A DNA stretch of 64,000 nt, taken from NCBI GenBank assembly GCA_038134525.1, contig JAYPVI010000004.1, positions 62,001-126,000 of the forward strand. The letters run 5' to 3'. Positions within the stretch are counted from its first letter, which is position 1. Every line of letters begins with the position of its first letter. Source of the stretch: GCA-002727735 sp038134525. Its GTDB lineage: Bacteria > Bacteroidota > Bacteroidia > Flavobacteriales_D > Parvicellaceae. Below, in pieces: positions 23,807 to 34,600 of the stretch. The translations under genes and the position numbers were made by a program. The notes under the pieces were generated by a model. That model saw only the letters and a program-made list of their open reading frames with translations. It made no database searches and was not told where the DNA came from.

Positions 23807-25858
23807 ATGATATTCGAATTGAATAAGTACAAATCCATTTTAATAGTATTTATTTTCATTTTTCTTACCAAATTCCAATGTCAAACTTTCAATTGGTGTG
23901 GAGGATTTGGCAGCTACAGTTCTGAAAGCGCTAATGCGATAGAAGTTGACGGAGCAGGAAACACTTTTATTGTAGGGAAATACAGAAATACAGTTGATTT
24001 TGATCCCGGAACAGGAGCATTTTTAATGACAGCACAAGGAGAAAGCGATATTTTCATTTTGAAATTAGATCAAAATGGGCAGTTTATATGGGCTAAAAGT
24101 ATTGGAGGAACAAGTTTTGATTATGCCAATGACATTAAAATTGATGCCAGTGGAAATCTATACATCACCGGTGTTTTTAGAAATACGGTTGATTTTGACC
24201 CTGGAACCTCTACCCATAATTTAACCTCAAATGGACAGTATGATGTTTTTGTTCTAAAAATGGATCAAAGTGGCAATCATGTTTGGTCTACCTCATTTGG
24301 TGGTGGAGCATATGATTATGGTCACAAAATTGATTTGGATTCTTTTGGAAATATATGGGTTATAGGAAGTTTTAGAAATACGGTCAATTTTAATCCTGGA
24401 ACAACATCAAACAGTAAAACCTCAAAAGGAGGTGAGGACATATTTGTACTGAAATTAAATTTCCTTGGCAATTTCATTAGTGTTCAAACTATGGGGGGAA
24501 CAGGGAATGATTCTCCCACTTCAATGGCTATTGATCCTTTTGGGTTCTTATTTGTAACAGGCACTTTTGAAGAAACAGCTGATTTCAACCCCAGTAATAC
24601 AACCACTAATTTAATTTCGAATGGATTAACAGATCTATTTTTAATTAAACTTAACTTTTCGGGTGGCTTATTGTTTGCCAAATCAATTGGAGGAACTGGA
24701 AATGACGGAGCAACAGACATCAAAATTGACCCATTCAGCAACTTGTTTTTAACAGGTTATTTTAGTGAAACCACTGATTTTGATCCCAGCAATAATGGCG
24801 TATTTAACCTTGTTTCTTTGGGTTATGAAGATGCCTTTACTATAAAGCTAAATAATTTAGGCGACTTTATATGGGCCAAATCATTTGGCAATAATAATTT
24901 TATTAGAGGTAATTCGGTCAATATTGATGGAGATGGAAATGTATATACAGGTGGATTTTTTAGAGGTATTTGCGATATTGACCCTGGACCAAATGTCATA
25001 CCCATCAATTCAAATGGATATATGGACATTATACTTCAAAAATTAGATCAAAACGGGAATTTCCTAAATGCCATTTCACTTGGTAACAGTGGAGATGATC
25101 AAATTATTGATATGAAAATTGTGAACAACGAATTTTACATTTGCGGGACCTTTATGGATCAAGTTGACTTTAATCCAAGTATACTTGACCATGTCATGAC
25201 CTCAAATGGGGACGAAGATGCATTTGTACTTAAATTTGGAGTGGCCAATTGCAGTAATAACGCTACATCACCTCTCTATTTAGAATTAAATGTAGACGAT
25301 CAATGTCAAGAAATTAATTGGGAACTAAATGCTTCTAGCGGGCTCACATTATATCATGGTGGACCCTATGATTGCGATGGAAATGGAGGGGGAACTCAAG
25401 CTAATTCTACTATTAGAGATACTTTTTATCTGTTTCCCTTTGAGTGCTATGACTTTGTATTAAATGATGCTGGAGGAAATGGTATGACTTCTGGATCTTG
25501 GGAAATAAGTGATTACAATGGAAATCAGGTTATCCAGGGGGGTGGCAATTTCGGAAGTCAAAGTCTTCAATCCTTTTTTATTGAAAATGATATATCTAGT
25601 ATAGATGAATCTAAGATTAAGAATGAAAGATCAACCCTTCCCTATCCCAATCCTTGCTTAGAAAATGAAATAATTTATGTACCAATATTAAGAACGGACA
25701 ATGAGTTAAATATATATGATTTATCAGGGAAGTTAATTCAAAACCAAAAAACTTCCTATCCTGAAAATAAAATTAGAGGTTTAACTAAAGGAATTTATTT
25801 TTTTTCCATTCAAAATAATCAAAAATTAAAAAGAAAATTTAAGGTAATAGTGAACTAA
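23807..25858 (+). CDS. secreted SBBP-repeat beta-propeller protein with T9SS type A sorting domain
   Basis: The signal peptide (ILIVFIFIFLTKFQCQ) leads to about eight SBBP-like repeats of ~55 residues, each with a variant of SIGGTSFDYANDIKIDASGNLYITG followed by FRNTVDFDPG. These form a beta-propeller, residues about 28-480. A Cys-containing jelly-roll part follows (QEINWELNASSGLTLYHGG..., GGNGMTSGSWEI), then a T9SS type A domain (LPYPNPCLENEIIYVPI, IYDLSGKLI, GIYFFSI). Function unknown; these are common T9SS cargo. Confidence 0.87.
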   Translation: MIFELNKYKSILIVFIFIFLTKFQCQTFNWCGGFGSYSSESANAIEVDGAGNTFIVGKYRNTVDFDPGTGAFLMTAQGESDIFILKLDQNGQFIWAKSIGGTSFDYANDIKIDASGNLYITGVFRNTVDFDPGTSTHNLTSNGQYDVFVLKMDQSGNHVWSTSFGGGAYDYGHKIDLDSFGNIWVIGSFRNTVNFNPGTTSNSKTSKGGEDIFVLKLNFLGNFISVQTMGGTGNDSPTSMAIDPFGFLFVTGTFEETADFNPSNTTTNLISNGLTDLFLIKLNFSGGLLFAKSIGGTGNDGATDIKIDPFSNLFLTGYFSETTDFDPSNNGVFNLVSLGYEDAFTIKLNNLGDFIWAKSFGNNNFIRGNSVNIDGDGNVYTGGFFRGICDIDPGPNVIPINSNGYMDIILQKLDQNGNFLNAISLGNSGDDQIIDMKIVNNEFYICGTFMDQVDFNPSILDHVMTSNGDEDAFVLKFGVANCSNNATSPLYLELNVDDQCQEINWELNASSGLTLYHGGPYDCDGNGGGTQANSTIRDTFYLFPFECYDFVLNDAGGNGMTSGSWEISDYNGNQVIQGGGNFGSQSLQSFFIENDISSIDESKIKNERSTLPYPNPCLENEIIYVPILRTDNELNIYDLSGKLIQNQKTSYPENKIRGLTKGIYFFSIQNNQKLKRKFKVIVN

Positions 25859-25897
25859 ATCAATTATTTTACTAGATTTAAATACAAGGATTAATCG

Positions 25898-26986
25898 TTG
25901 AAAAATCTTAAGAAAATTTTAAAATTCAAACGTGAACTTAAGAGAGATTTAATCTCTCTTTATTACGCTGGAAAGTTTAGTGATCATTTCACTGATTTAA
26001 TGATTCAGCTTACACAGCACGAAGAACATGAGGAAATAAAAAACAACCTTTCCTACCTCATGGTTGAAGTTTTTCAAAACATTGTTCGATACAAAAAAGA
26101 GGAAAAAAAATATTATGAAATTTTTGGCTTAAGGAGCATTGAAGATCATCTACATATTTTTTCATCAAACGTAGTTGACTTAAGTAGTTATTCATTACTT
26201 AAAGACAAATTAAAAGACATTAATGAAAAAGATCCAGACGATTTAAAAAAGTTATATCTAGAGATTTTAAAAGCGGGTGTTTTTGGAGAAAAAGGTGGCG
26301 CGGGTTTAGGATTGCTTCAAATGGCAAGACGTTCATCTAATCCTATTCAATATGATTTTTCACCGGTTAATAAGGAATCAAAATTATTTCAGTACCAACT
26401 CGATTTTTCTATTAATAAGGGAGAGCGTATTCTTGATAGAGATAAAATCTTAATTGATGAGAACATTACCCTTTTTAAAGAAATTCATGATGAGGATATT
26501 ATTTTCTTATTTAAAGGTGATTTTAAAAAGGAAAATGCAAACGCCATTCTAAACATCATCCAAGCCAATACTAGATTTCAAACAAAAAATAAAGAATTTA
26601 ATGATTACAGAGTTTTTCACACAGCTGTTGAGCTCATACAAAATATTTCAAGGCATGGAAAAGATGTTGGAGGCTCTATTGAAGGTGTATTTTGCTTGAT
26701 GAGAAATGAAAATGGCTTCTATTTATCTACGGGAAACTATATTAAAAATGGTGAATTTGGAAAAGTAGAAGAGCATTTCAATAAATTAAACAATTATAAA
26801 GGTAATGACTTACAAAATATCTACCTTAAAACCTTAAAAGAAAACGCCATTACTGAGTCAAACCAAGCTGGAGTTGGTTTAATTGATGTAAGGCGATACA
26901 ATCAATCTCATTTTGATTATGACATCATAACCGATGATATTGGCTTTTATTTAACAGCTGGAGTATTAATTCCTTTTTATATTTGA
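25898..26986 (+). CDS. tandem SiaB-like (DUF6272) GHKL-type kinase, two domains fused
   Basis: Two SiaB-like ATPase domains of about 180 residues are fused head to tail. Each has an N-box (VEVFQNIVRY at 56-65; VELIQNISRH at 244-253) and a glycine box (GGAGLGLLQMARR at 133-145; QAGVGLIDVRR at 323-333) preceded by a shared LK-x-LK-like helix. SiaB is a soluble kinase that phosphorylates the SiaC switch protein; known members have one domain. No signal peptide or membrane helix is seen. The start is TTG with an AAGGA-like sequence upstream. The SiaC-like gene follows after 3 bases. Which of the two halves is catalytic cannot be read directly. Confidence 0.85.
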   Translation: MKNLKKILKFKRELKRDLISLYYAGKFSDHFTDLMIQLTQHEEHEEIKNNLSYLMVEVFQNIVRYKKEEKKYYEIFGLRSIEDHLHIFSSNVVDLSSYSLLKDKLKDINEKDPDDLKKLYLEILKAGVFGEKGGAGLGLLQMARRSSNPIQYDFSPVNKESKLFQYQLDFSINKGERILDRDKILIDENITLFKEIHDEDIIFLFKGDFKKENANAILNIIQANTRFQTKNKEFNDYRVFHTAVELIQNISRHGKDVGGSIEGVFCLMRNENGFYLSTGNYIKNGEFGKVEEHFNKLNNYKGNDLQNIYLKTLKENAITESNQAGVGLIDVRRYNQSHFDYDIITDDIGFYLTAGVLIPFYI

Positions 26987-26989
26987 AAC

Positions 26990-27334
26990 ATGAATGAATT
27001 TAGCGAACCTACTATAACTAAAGATGATGACAACGGAGTTGTATCGATTTCGGGTATTTCTATGATGGAAGATGCCATGGATTTCTACAAGCCACTGAAA
27101 GAATGGGTTGACCAATATCTTCAATCCCATAATAAACTAGTAATTGATTTTGAATTAAACTACTTCAACTCATCTTCAGCAAAACAATTTATTCAGCTCA
27201 TTTCAAAGTTGGAGGATGACCAATTTGAAGGTAAAGTTATTTGGAAGTACCCAAATGATCACATTATTATGTACGATAGAGGAAAAGAGCTTGAAGCTAT
27301 ATTAGATGTACCATTTGAATTTATTGGTACTTAA
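26990..27334 (+). CDS. SiaC-like (DUF1987) regulatory phosphoprotein
   Basis: A small STAS-like switch protein with the family hallmark DFELNYFNSSSAKQFIQLI. In described SiaC proteins the site in this motif is a phosphorylated threonine; here the corresponding residue appears to be Ser61 in NSSS. Length (114 residues, usual ~125) fits. In Pseudomonas the dephosphorylated form binds and activates a diguanylate cyclase (SiaD); no such enzyme is visible here. It directly follows the double SiaB-like kinase and is convergent, with overlapping stops (TTAA), with a SpoIIE phosphatase gene. Confidence 0.87.
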   Translation: MNEFSEPTITKDDDNGVVSISGISMMEDAMDFYKPLKEWVDQYLQSHNKLVIDFELNYFNSSSAKQFIQLISKLEDDQFEGKVIWKYPNDHIIMYDRGKELEAILDVPFEFIGT

Positions 27335-29397
27335 ATGGTAAAACCCATTAGTAAAACATCATCCAACTGTTCATTTTCACCCATCCAGCTGAAGAAATGA
27401 TTTTTAAAATCAGAAGTCTGTAATTTTTTATTTTTTACGGCATGAACTAGTGCATCTTTAAAACGTGTACTCCCCATCGATTTGTTTCTATCACCACCAA
27501 ACTGATCATAATAACCATCTGAATACATAAATACCCATTCATCTTTTTTTAGTTTGATTTCATGCGTTTCATACTTGCGATTATTGATTTTTTCTTTTTT
27601 GGAATAGAAGCCTCCAACTGGTGTATAGTCACCCTTTATTTCATTTAAGTCACCCTCTTTATTCACCACATAAACACCATTTCTAGATCCACTGAATGTG
27701 ATTTTCCTTGTTTTTTTATCAATTAAGCATATTCCTAAATCCATGCCGTCTTGAATAGCGTCTTTTTCATGCTGCTTAAGTACCGTAACTAATTCACTAT
27801 TGATATCAGACAAGATTTCATTTGGAGATTTTGGATGATCGCCAGTTGACGATTCAATAAACAAATTACCTAGTACGGTTATAAAACCTCCAGGGACACC
27901 GTGTCCTGTACAATCAGCTGCTATGGCAATGGCTTTATCGCCAAAAGACTTAAACCAATGAAAATCACCACCCACTATATCTTTAGGTAAATTGAAAATA
28001 ACATAGTCGTTAAAAAATGCTTTCATATGATCTTCATCAGGATATAATGCTCGTTGGATATAACGGGCGTAGTAGATAGAATCAATAATTTCTTTATTCT
28101 TTTTCTCAATTTCAATTTTATTTTCTTCTAGCTCTATGTAAGCTTCATCCATTATGTTTTTTTGTTCCTTTATAAGGTCTTTTTCTTGTTGATTTTTTTG
28201 AAATCGTAGCCAAAGGATTATGGAAAAAACCACGATTAAAAACAAAATAAATATGATGCCATTGGTTATTCTGTTTTGTGATTTCAATTCGGCATTTTTT
28301 ACCTCTAACGAAGCATCAAAAACCCGTTGTTTTTGTAGATTGACTAAACTATCTGAAAAAGCTTTTTTATCGTATTCGTATTTTATTTCTGCCTCAGCTA
28401 ATGCCTCTTTATTATCTAGTCTAAAGAAACTATCAATTAAAATTTGTGAATTTACTTTGTAAGTTAATGCTAAATCGTGGTTTTCTAATTTCTCATAAAC
28501 TTCGGAAAGGATTCGATAGGAATTTGATTTAACTTCTAGGTAATTCTCATTTTTATCCAACTCTACAGAAAGCTCACCATAGTGTTTTGCAGTCAATAAT
28601 TTATTTTCAAATAAATTTAACTCTGCTAAATTATAATAGGATTGAATCAAGTAATAATCTAGGGCTAATTTTTTGAAAATAACAGTTGCTTTTTCTGTAA
28701 TATCAATAGCCTTTTGGTATTTTTTTTGATTTTTATAAACAAGACCTAAATTGGACTCTAGCATAGCTATATCTACTTCCAAATAGTATCTCTCATCTGG
28801 ATCAGTTTCGTCTCTAAAAAACTTTTGTTTTAATTCCAATGCTTCATTAAAAACTTCTGTTGCTTTATTATAATCTTTAAGATATAAGAATACTAAGCCA
28901 TAATTATTTAACGTAAAAGAAATATTCTTTAAGTCATTTTGTGACCTTGATATCGTTAGTGACTTTTCATTGTAATTAAGTGCTTTTTCATACTCACGTA
29001 ATTCCATGTAAACCATAGCTATGTCATTGAATGCTTGAGAAATTAATGTGCTATCCCCCTTATCTTCTCCTAGTTTTAATACATAGAAAAAACAATAAAG
29101 TGCTGTTTTTTGATCACCTAGCTGGGTATATAAATACCCCTTGTTGGTCATGCCCAATTCTATATTTAAATTATTTTTCTCCCTAGAGTAGGACAAGAAT
29201 TCTTCAATTATAATTAAGGCACTATCTAAGTCATAAAAACTTAAATCGTAAGATAAATTATATAGGCTATCTAGGTGTAATGAATCTGCTTTGGTTATTT
29301 TTTCAGAAACTGAGATAGAATCAGATGAATTAGGCATACCACTGATCTTTATTGTAAAGAAAATGAAAAAGAAAATTATTTTATGAAGTGTACTCAT
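27331..29397 (-). CDS. TPR sensor with membrane helix and C-terminal SpoIIE (PP2C) phosphatase, paralogue A
   Basis: An exported N-terminus (IIFFFIFFTIKISG) is followed by about six periplasmic TPRs (residues 50-340), one membrane helix (about 375-393, IIFILFLIVVFSIILWL), a coiled coil and a SpoIIE-type PP2C domain from about 460. The metal-binding motifs are present: GGDFHWF, ADCTGHGVPGGF, DGMDLGI and YSDGYYDQ. The phosphatase should remove phosphate from the SiaC-like protein, in the way SiaA does. Start overlaps the stop of paralogue B (ATGA), so they are co-expressed. The signal sensed by the TPRs is unknown. Confidence 0.9.
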   Translation of the reverse strand: MSTLHKIIFFFIFFTIKISGMPNSSDSISVSEKITKADSLHLDSLYNLSYDLSFYDLDSALIIIEEFLSYSREKNNLNIELGMTNKGYLYTQLGDQKTALYCFFYVLKLGEDKGDSTLISQAFNDIAMVYMELREYEKALNYNEKSLTISRSQNDLKNISFTLNNYGLVFLYLKDYNKATEVFNEALELKQKFFRDETDPDERYYLEVDIAMLESNLGLVYKNQKKYQKAIDITEKATVIFKKLALDYYLIQSYYNLAELNLFENKLLTAKHYGELSVELDKNENYLEVKSNSYRILSEVYEKLENHDLALTYKVNSQILIDSFFRLDNKEALAEAEIKYEYDKKAFSDSLVNLQKQRVFDASLEVKNAELKSQNRITNGIIFILFLIVVFSIILWLRFQKNQQEKDLIKEQKNIMDEAYIELEENKIEIEKKNKEIIDSIYYARYIQRALYPDEDHMKAFFNDYVIFNLPKDIVGGDFHWFKSFGDKAIAIAADCTGHGVPGGFITVLGNLFIESSTGDHPKSPNEILSDINSELVTVLKQHEKDAIQDGMDLGICLIDKKTRKITFSGSRNGVYVVNKEGDLNEIKGDYTPVGGFYSKKEKINNRKYETHEIKLKKDEWVFMYSDGYYDQFGGDRNKSMGSTRFKDALVHAVKNKKLQTSDFKNHFFSWMGENEQLDDVLLMGFTI

Positions 29398-31577
29398 AAC
29401 TTAAACCCTATCACTAAAACATCATCAATTTGCTCTTCTTCTCCCATCCAATCAAAAAAGTAATTTTTAAAATCAGGAGCATTGGTCTTATTCATGGTCA
29501 CCGCTTCTTGAATAATTCCCTTAAATCGCGAACTCCCCATCGATTTTTTTCTAGGGCCACCAAACTGATCGTAGAATCCATCGGAATACATGAAAATCCA
29601 TTGATTATCTTTTAATTCTATTTCGTGAAGTTGATAAGATCTATTCTTGCTTTCTTCATGAGAAGCTGCATACCCTCCTACAGGAGTTAAATCTCCTTTG
29701 ATCGAGTGTATTTCATCCCCATCTACAATATGAATTCCATTTCTTGAACCACTGAACTTTACCTTTTTCGTTTTTTTATCCGCTAAACAAATGGAAATAT
29801 CCATACCATCTTGAATAGAGTCATCTTTATACTGTTTTAGTAAGGTAACTATGCCATGATTTAAATCAGTCAAAATCAAATTGGGGTCCTTTAAGTCATT
29901 TTTTAATGATTTTTCAATTAACAAACTACCAATCATGGTGCCAAATCCTCCAGGAACACCATGCCCGGTACAATCACCTGCCACAATCACTGCCTGATCA
30001 CCAATTGACTTAAAGTAATAAAAATCACCCCCAACAATATCCTTAGGCAAATAGAATATGAATTGATTTTCAAAAAAGTTTTCAATGGATTCTTTATTAG
30101 GCAATAATGCTTTCTGAATATATTTCGCATAGTTGATGGAATCCATTATTTCTGTATTTTTCTTTTCTAACTCTACTTTTTTCTCATCCAATTGATGGAA
30201 AGCGATATCCACTTGATCTTTTTGCTCAGCAATAATTTTTTTCTGCTTAACACTTTCTTTAAACCTGAAATAGACTATAACAGAAAATAATATTAGTAAA
30301 ATCATAACAATGGAAACTACAATGATTAAGTTCTTGGTGTCCCTTATTTTGGTTTCACTTAATGCAAGTTGAGACTCATTTAATTTTTCTATTTCAATGT
30401 TTTTGATGCTATCTTCTTGGACTTTTAATTCATACTTACGTTGGAGTTCTCTTTTAAGTATTTCTTCTGAGGCTTTCATTTTTTCTATGGAATCACTTAG
30501 AGCAATATGTTCTTTATAGAACGATAATGCCTCCTTGCTTTTATTCATTTTCTTATATGAAAAATACAGCGCCTTAGCCGCTTTCTCTATTCTTGAAATA
30601 TTATCTAATTCCTTGGACTCTTTGTAAAACTTAAAGTAATAGTCTAACGCTATTTGGTCTTGGTGCAAGGAATCGTAAGCAATGGCATAAGTATAGTACA
30701 AAGGGGTTGGATTGGCGTCTAGACTATCCACCATGGATTTTACTTGATTTAATATTTTTAACCCTTTTTTGAAATCTTCTTTTAAGATATATATCTCTGC
30801 TACCTTATGTAAAGGCACCAACTTTTCCTTAAGGTATTTACTGTTTTTCATCAATTCATATGCAAACTGATAATATTTTAATGCTGAATCATAAGCATTC
30901 ATTTTCTGAAAGAGATTACCTATGTTATTGTATGTTGATCTTTTGACATGAATTAATTGCGGGTTTTTACTATTTACTACATTAATACTATCTAAAAGAA
31001 ATTGATAACAATTTAATGCCTCCATGCTTTTACCTTGAACTTCTAATACATCGGCATATCTTAATTTAAAAATCAGTGATTGAATGTCAAAGCTATCATC
31101 ATGACTATTTCTTCGACAAAAATTGTTATATAGCAGGGCTGAATCAAGAAAACGTAATGCCTCATAAAAGTTTTTTTCTTCATTTTTGATGAAAGACATC
31201 AAATCATAACAATAATAAATGGATCTCCATTTTCTGATAGATTCTTCAACTTTGGTTGTCTCTCTAAGTGATTTTTCTAGGTAGTAAAAGGCCGAATCTT
31301 TATCAATAGACTTAAAATAATTGGCTTTATCTCTAAAGGCAACTGAACGATAAAAGGCACTGTCATTATTGTATGCAATTATTTGATTAGCAAAAAACAA
31401 ACATGAATCATTCTCCAAATTGATGTAGTGATTTATAAGAGACTCATAAGCTTTGAATACTGTTTGATCTATTATTGTACTTTTTTCAAAAAGTATTCTT
31501 AATGAATCAATGTTTTTCGCATGAGAATTCGAAATTATAACAGAGAATAGTAATAAACTGTATAAAATCTGTTTCAT
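29394..31577 (-). CDS. TPR sensor with membrane helix and C-terminal SpoIIE (PP2C) phosphatase, paralogue B
   Basis: Same layout as paralogue A: signal peptide (ILYSLLLFSVIISNSHA), TPR-type repeats to about 400, a membrane helix at about 415-437 (LIIVVSIVMILLILFSVIVYF), a coiled coil and a PP2C domain from about 505 with GGDFYYF, GDCTGHGVPGGF, DGMDISI and YSDGFYDQ. The last ~60 residues align closely with paralogue A (KNYFFDWMGEEEQIDDV against KNHFFSWMGENEQLDDV), so one arose from the other by duplication. The sensor halves have diverged much more than the phosphatase halves, as expected when each receives a different signal. Confidence 0.9.
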   Translation of the reverse strand: MKQILYSLLLFSVIISNSHAKNIDSLRILFEKSTIIDQTVFKAYESLINHYINLENDSCLFFANQIIAYNNDSAFYRSVAFRDKANYFKSIDKDSAFYYLEKSLRETTKVEESIRKWRSIYYCYDLMSFIKNEEKNFYEALRFLDSALLYNNFCRRNSHDDSFDIQSLIFKLRYADVLEVQGKSMEALNCYQFLLDSINVVNSKNPQLIHVKRSTYNNIGNLFQKMNAYDSALKYYQFAYELMKNSKYLKEKLVPLHKVAEIYILKEDFKKGLKILNQVKSMVDSLDANPTPLYYTYAIAYDSLHQDQIALDYYFKFYKESKELDNISRIEKAAKALYFSYKKMNKSKEALSFYKEHIALSDSIEKMKASEEILKRELQRKYELKVQEDSIKNIEIEKLNESQLALSETKIRDTKNLIIVVSIVMILLILFSVIVYFRFKESVKQKKIIAEQKDQVDIAFHQLDEKKVELEKKNTEIMDSINYAKYIQKALLPNKESIENFFENQFIFYLPKDIVGGDFYYFKSIGDQAVIVAGDCTGHGVPGGFGTMIGSLLIEKSLKNDLKDPNLILTDLNHGIVTLLKQYKDDSIQDGMDISICLADKKTKKVKFSGSRNGIHIVDGDEIHSIKGDLTPVGGYAASHEESKNRSYQLHEIELKDNQWIFMYSDGFYDQFGGPRKKSMGSSRFKGIIQEAVTMNKTNAPDFKNYFFDWMGEEEQIDDVLVIGFKL

Positions 31578-31645
31578 AACATAAAGTTAATCATAAGAAT
31601 TTTAAGATTCAGAGATGAAATCAAATAAGTATCTATTAAGTAGAT

Positions 31646-34600
31646 TTAGATTTGAAATCCAATAACCAATACATCATCTATAGGAGGTAGTTGGCCTCTC
31701 CAATTGTCGTATTCTTCTTTAAGAGTAACCACATTATCATCTGAACTCTTAACGGCTTTTGAAAGATGACCCATAAACAGATCCATACCTAGAGATAACA
31801 TTCTATCGCCTCCTAATTGATCATAGTACCCATCAGTGTACATAAAAACCCATGAATCAGGTTTTAATTTAATTTTGGTTGAATGATAATTCCTTTCCAT
31901 TTCTTTACTTTTTTTGGAATAAAAACCACCAACAGGGAACAAATCTGCATCATAATATTTTTTATCGTTTCCATTTAAAACAAAAATACCGTTTCTAGCT
32001 CCACTAAAACTTAATGCCTTATCTTTCTTATTTATCACACAAATAGATAAATCCATACCATCCTGCATGGCATTTTCTTGATCTTGTTTTAGTACTCTTA
32101 TAATTTCCTTGTTTAATTGATCTAGAATTTTAGCCGTATCTAAATTATTTTCTTGTACAATTTTATCCAATAGTAAACTACCCATCATGCTCATAAATCC
32201 TCCTGGAACCCCGTGACCAGTACAATCTACAGTAGCCATCACAGCTACATCACCAAAAGACCTAAACCAATAAAAATCTCCTCCAACCACATCTTTCGGT
32301 TGATAAAAAACGAAATGATTACTAAAAAAGTGATTTAACACATCATGATCTGGTAAGATGGAGCTTTGAATTCGTTTTGCGTAATTGATACTTTGAAGAA
32401 TCTGGTTATTTTTCTTTTCTACATTTTGTTTTTCTTCTTGCAGTTGCTGTGTTCTGACCACTACTTTTTTCTCCAATATTATATTATCTGCTTTTAATTG
32501 CCTTTGCCTTAAAATAAATAGTCCAGAAATAAAGGCTATGCTTCCAAAAATGATAATTAAAATAAACCATGTTTTTTGAAAAAAAGGCTCTTCAATTATG
32601 AAGTGGTATTGAATTTCTTCACTCTTAAACCCATCTTTATTGGATGACCTTGCTTTAAACGTGTATTTACCTGGCGATAAATTATTGTATCTTATATATG
32701 GATACTCTATAGACTCCTCCCAGTTTGAATTAAAGCCTTCTAAAAAGTAATCATAGGTGGATGAACCAGGGCCATCATAAGTGACTGATTTAACTATAAA
32801 TGTGAGATCATTTTGGTCATAGTAAAATAAAGGCTCATCAACATGCTTTAGCTCACCTACCTCACCTGATTTAATATTCCATCTGCTCTGAGATTCATTG
32901 TTTAATTTTATTTCATCTAATGATAATAATGGAGGCACTTCATTAGGGAAATCCTTTTCCGGAAGATAATGTAACAAATTAAAAGATTGCCCTAACCATA
33001 TAGAGTGATCATCATCAATAAAAGAACTATTAGAGATGTGATCAGACGTAACTAAACCTTCCTTTAAAGAATAAGGAGTAACAATCAAATCCTGTTGTAC
33101 ACTAACCGTATCAAAATGAAATATTTTATTAAGTCCATTTGAAGCACCTGCTATTAAATGCCCCATTTTTGTAAATTCCAAAGAAAATATTTTCTTAGAT
33201 GTCAGCCCCTCATTACTCGTAAATTTTAAAATCCGTATAATGTCGTTGTTTCGAAGCATAATTTTATAAAGGCCCTGCTCTGTTGCCAAAACCAAATTGC
33301 CATAAGAATCCTCCCTAATCATGTAAATTCCACCAGGAATTTGAGGCATGAAATCTTTCTCGTAATAGAATTTATAATTATGGCCATCTATCATCGAAAT
33401 GCCAAAGTTTGACCTAAACCATTTTCGATTTTGAGAATCTACATATATACATGGCAACCAGCCACCTAATGTTCTTTTTGAATCTACATTATCAAAAATT
33501 GGATAAGATCCAGCACGAATATTGCTATCAAAAAAACGAATAAGATTTAAATCTTGATCTAATTGCAATACCATTCCTTGCTGTTTAGGACCCCCAGCTA
33601 AAATCCAAAAATTTCCTAACTTATCTTTTGTGATATCTCGAACTATCCCATTTTTTAAGAATAAGTTTACTCGTTTTAATATTTTATTAGACAACCATTT
33701 TGATTTCAGTGTTATTTCATTTTCTTCGTAAGAATTCATATTAATTGTGTAAAGTCCTTTACTCCATGAATGAAAGAACAATTTTTCATTTTTAGTAAAT
33801 TCAAAAGCATAAGTCATTTTATTACTGACTTGATAAAAGTTTTTGGATGAATCTTCTTTACAAAAGATCCCCTTACTAGTTGACACCCACAGCTTCGTAT
33901 TTTTATCTCTAGAAATTTCTAGAGGATTGCCAACAAGTCCTGATTTTTTATCATAATTATTAAATGGTGCATTCTTAATTTTCAAAAGCCCATTGCCACA
34001 CCCTATCCAAACATTATTTTCTCTATCCAAAAACAGAGATTGCAATTCTGATCCATAATCTTTGACATTCATTAAATATGTTATATGAGAACCGTTAAAC
34101 TCATATAACTTACTGTTTGATGTAAAATAAAAATCATTATTAATCACATAGGAAAAATCAATTTTCTGGCCCAAAAGTGCATAATCAACTAAGCTATCAC
34201 CTCTAATCAACTTTATCCCATCAGTAGTAGAAGCATAAATTCCATTTTTGAACTTGAAAAACTTAGAAATTTGGATAGAATCATGATCCAAAAAAATGGT
34301 GTCAGATTTAAGAATGTAGTAATAGTTTTCTTTTCCTTTTATGTCAACTGTTTTATTGAATGTAATTGAATCCAATTGAAAAATATCACAGACCATAATA
34401 TCAGTTTTCTTAAGCGAAAAATTGGAACCATCTATTACCTTATGTGCTCTATCATTATTTTCAAAGCCATTTCTTAAATCCCAAAAAGGCTTTGAAAAAA
34501 TGTGAATGTTATTTGTTGTAATATCGTAACAAATTTGACCTACTTCACCAAAATTATTAGTAGGAAAAATATTTCGGATTGAATCTGTATGTATATTAAT

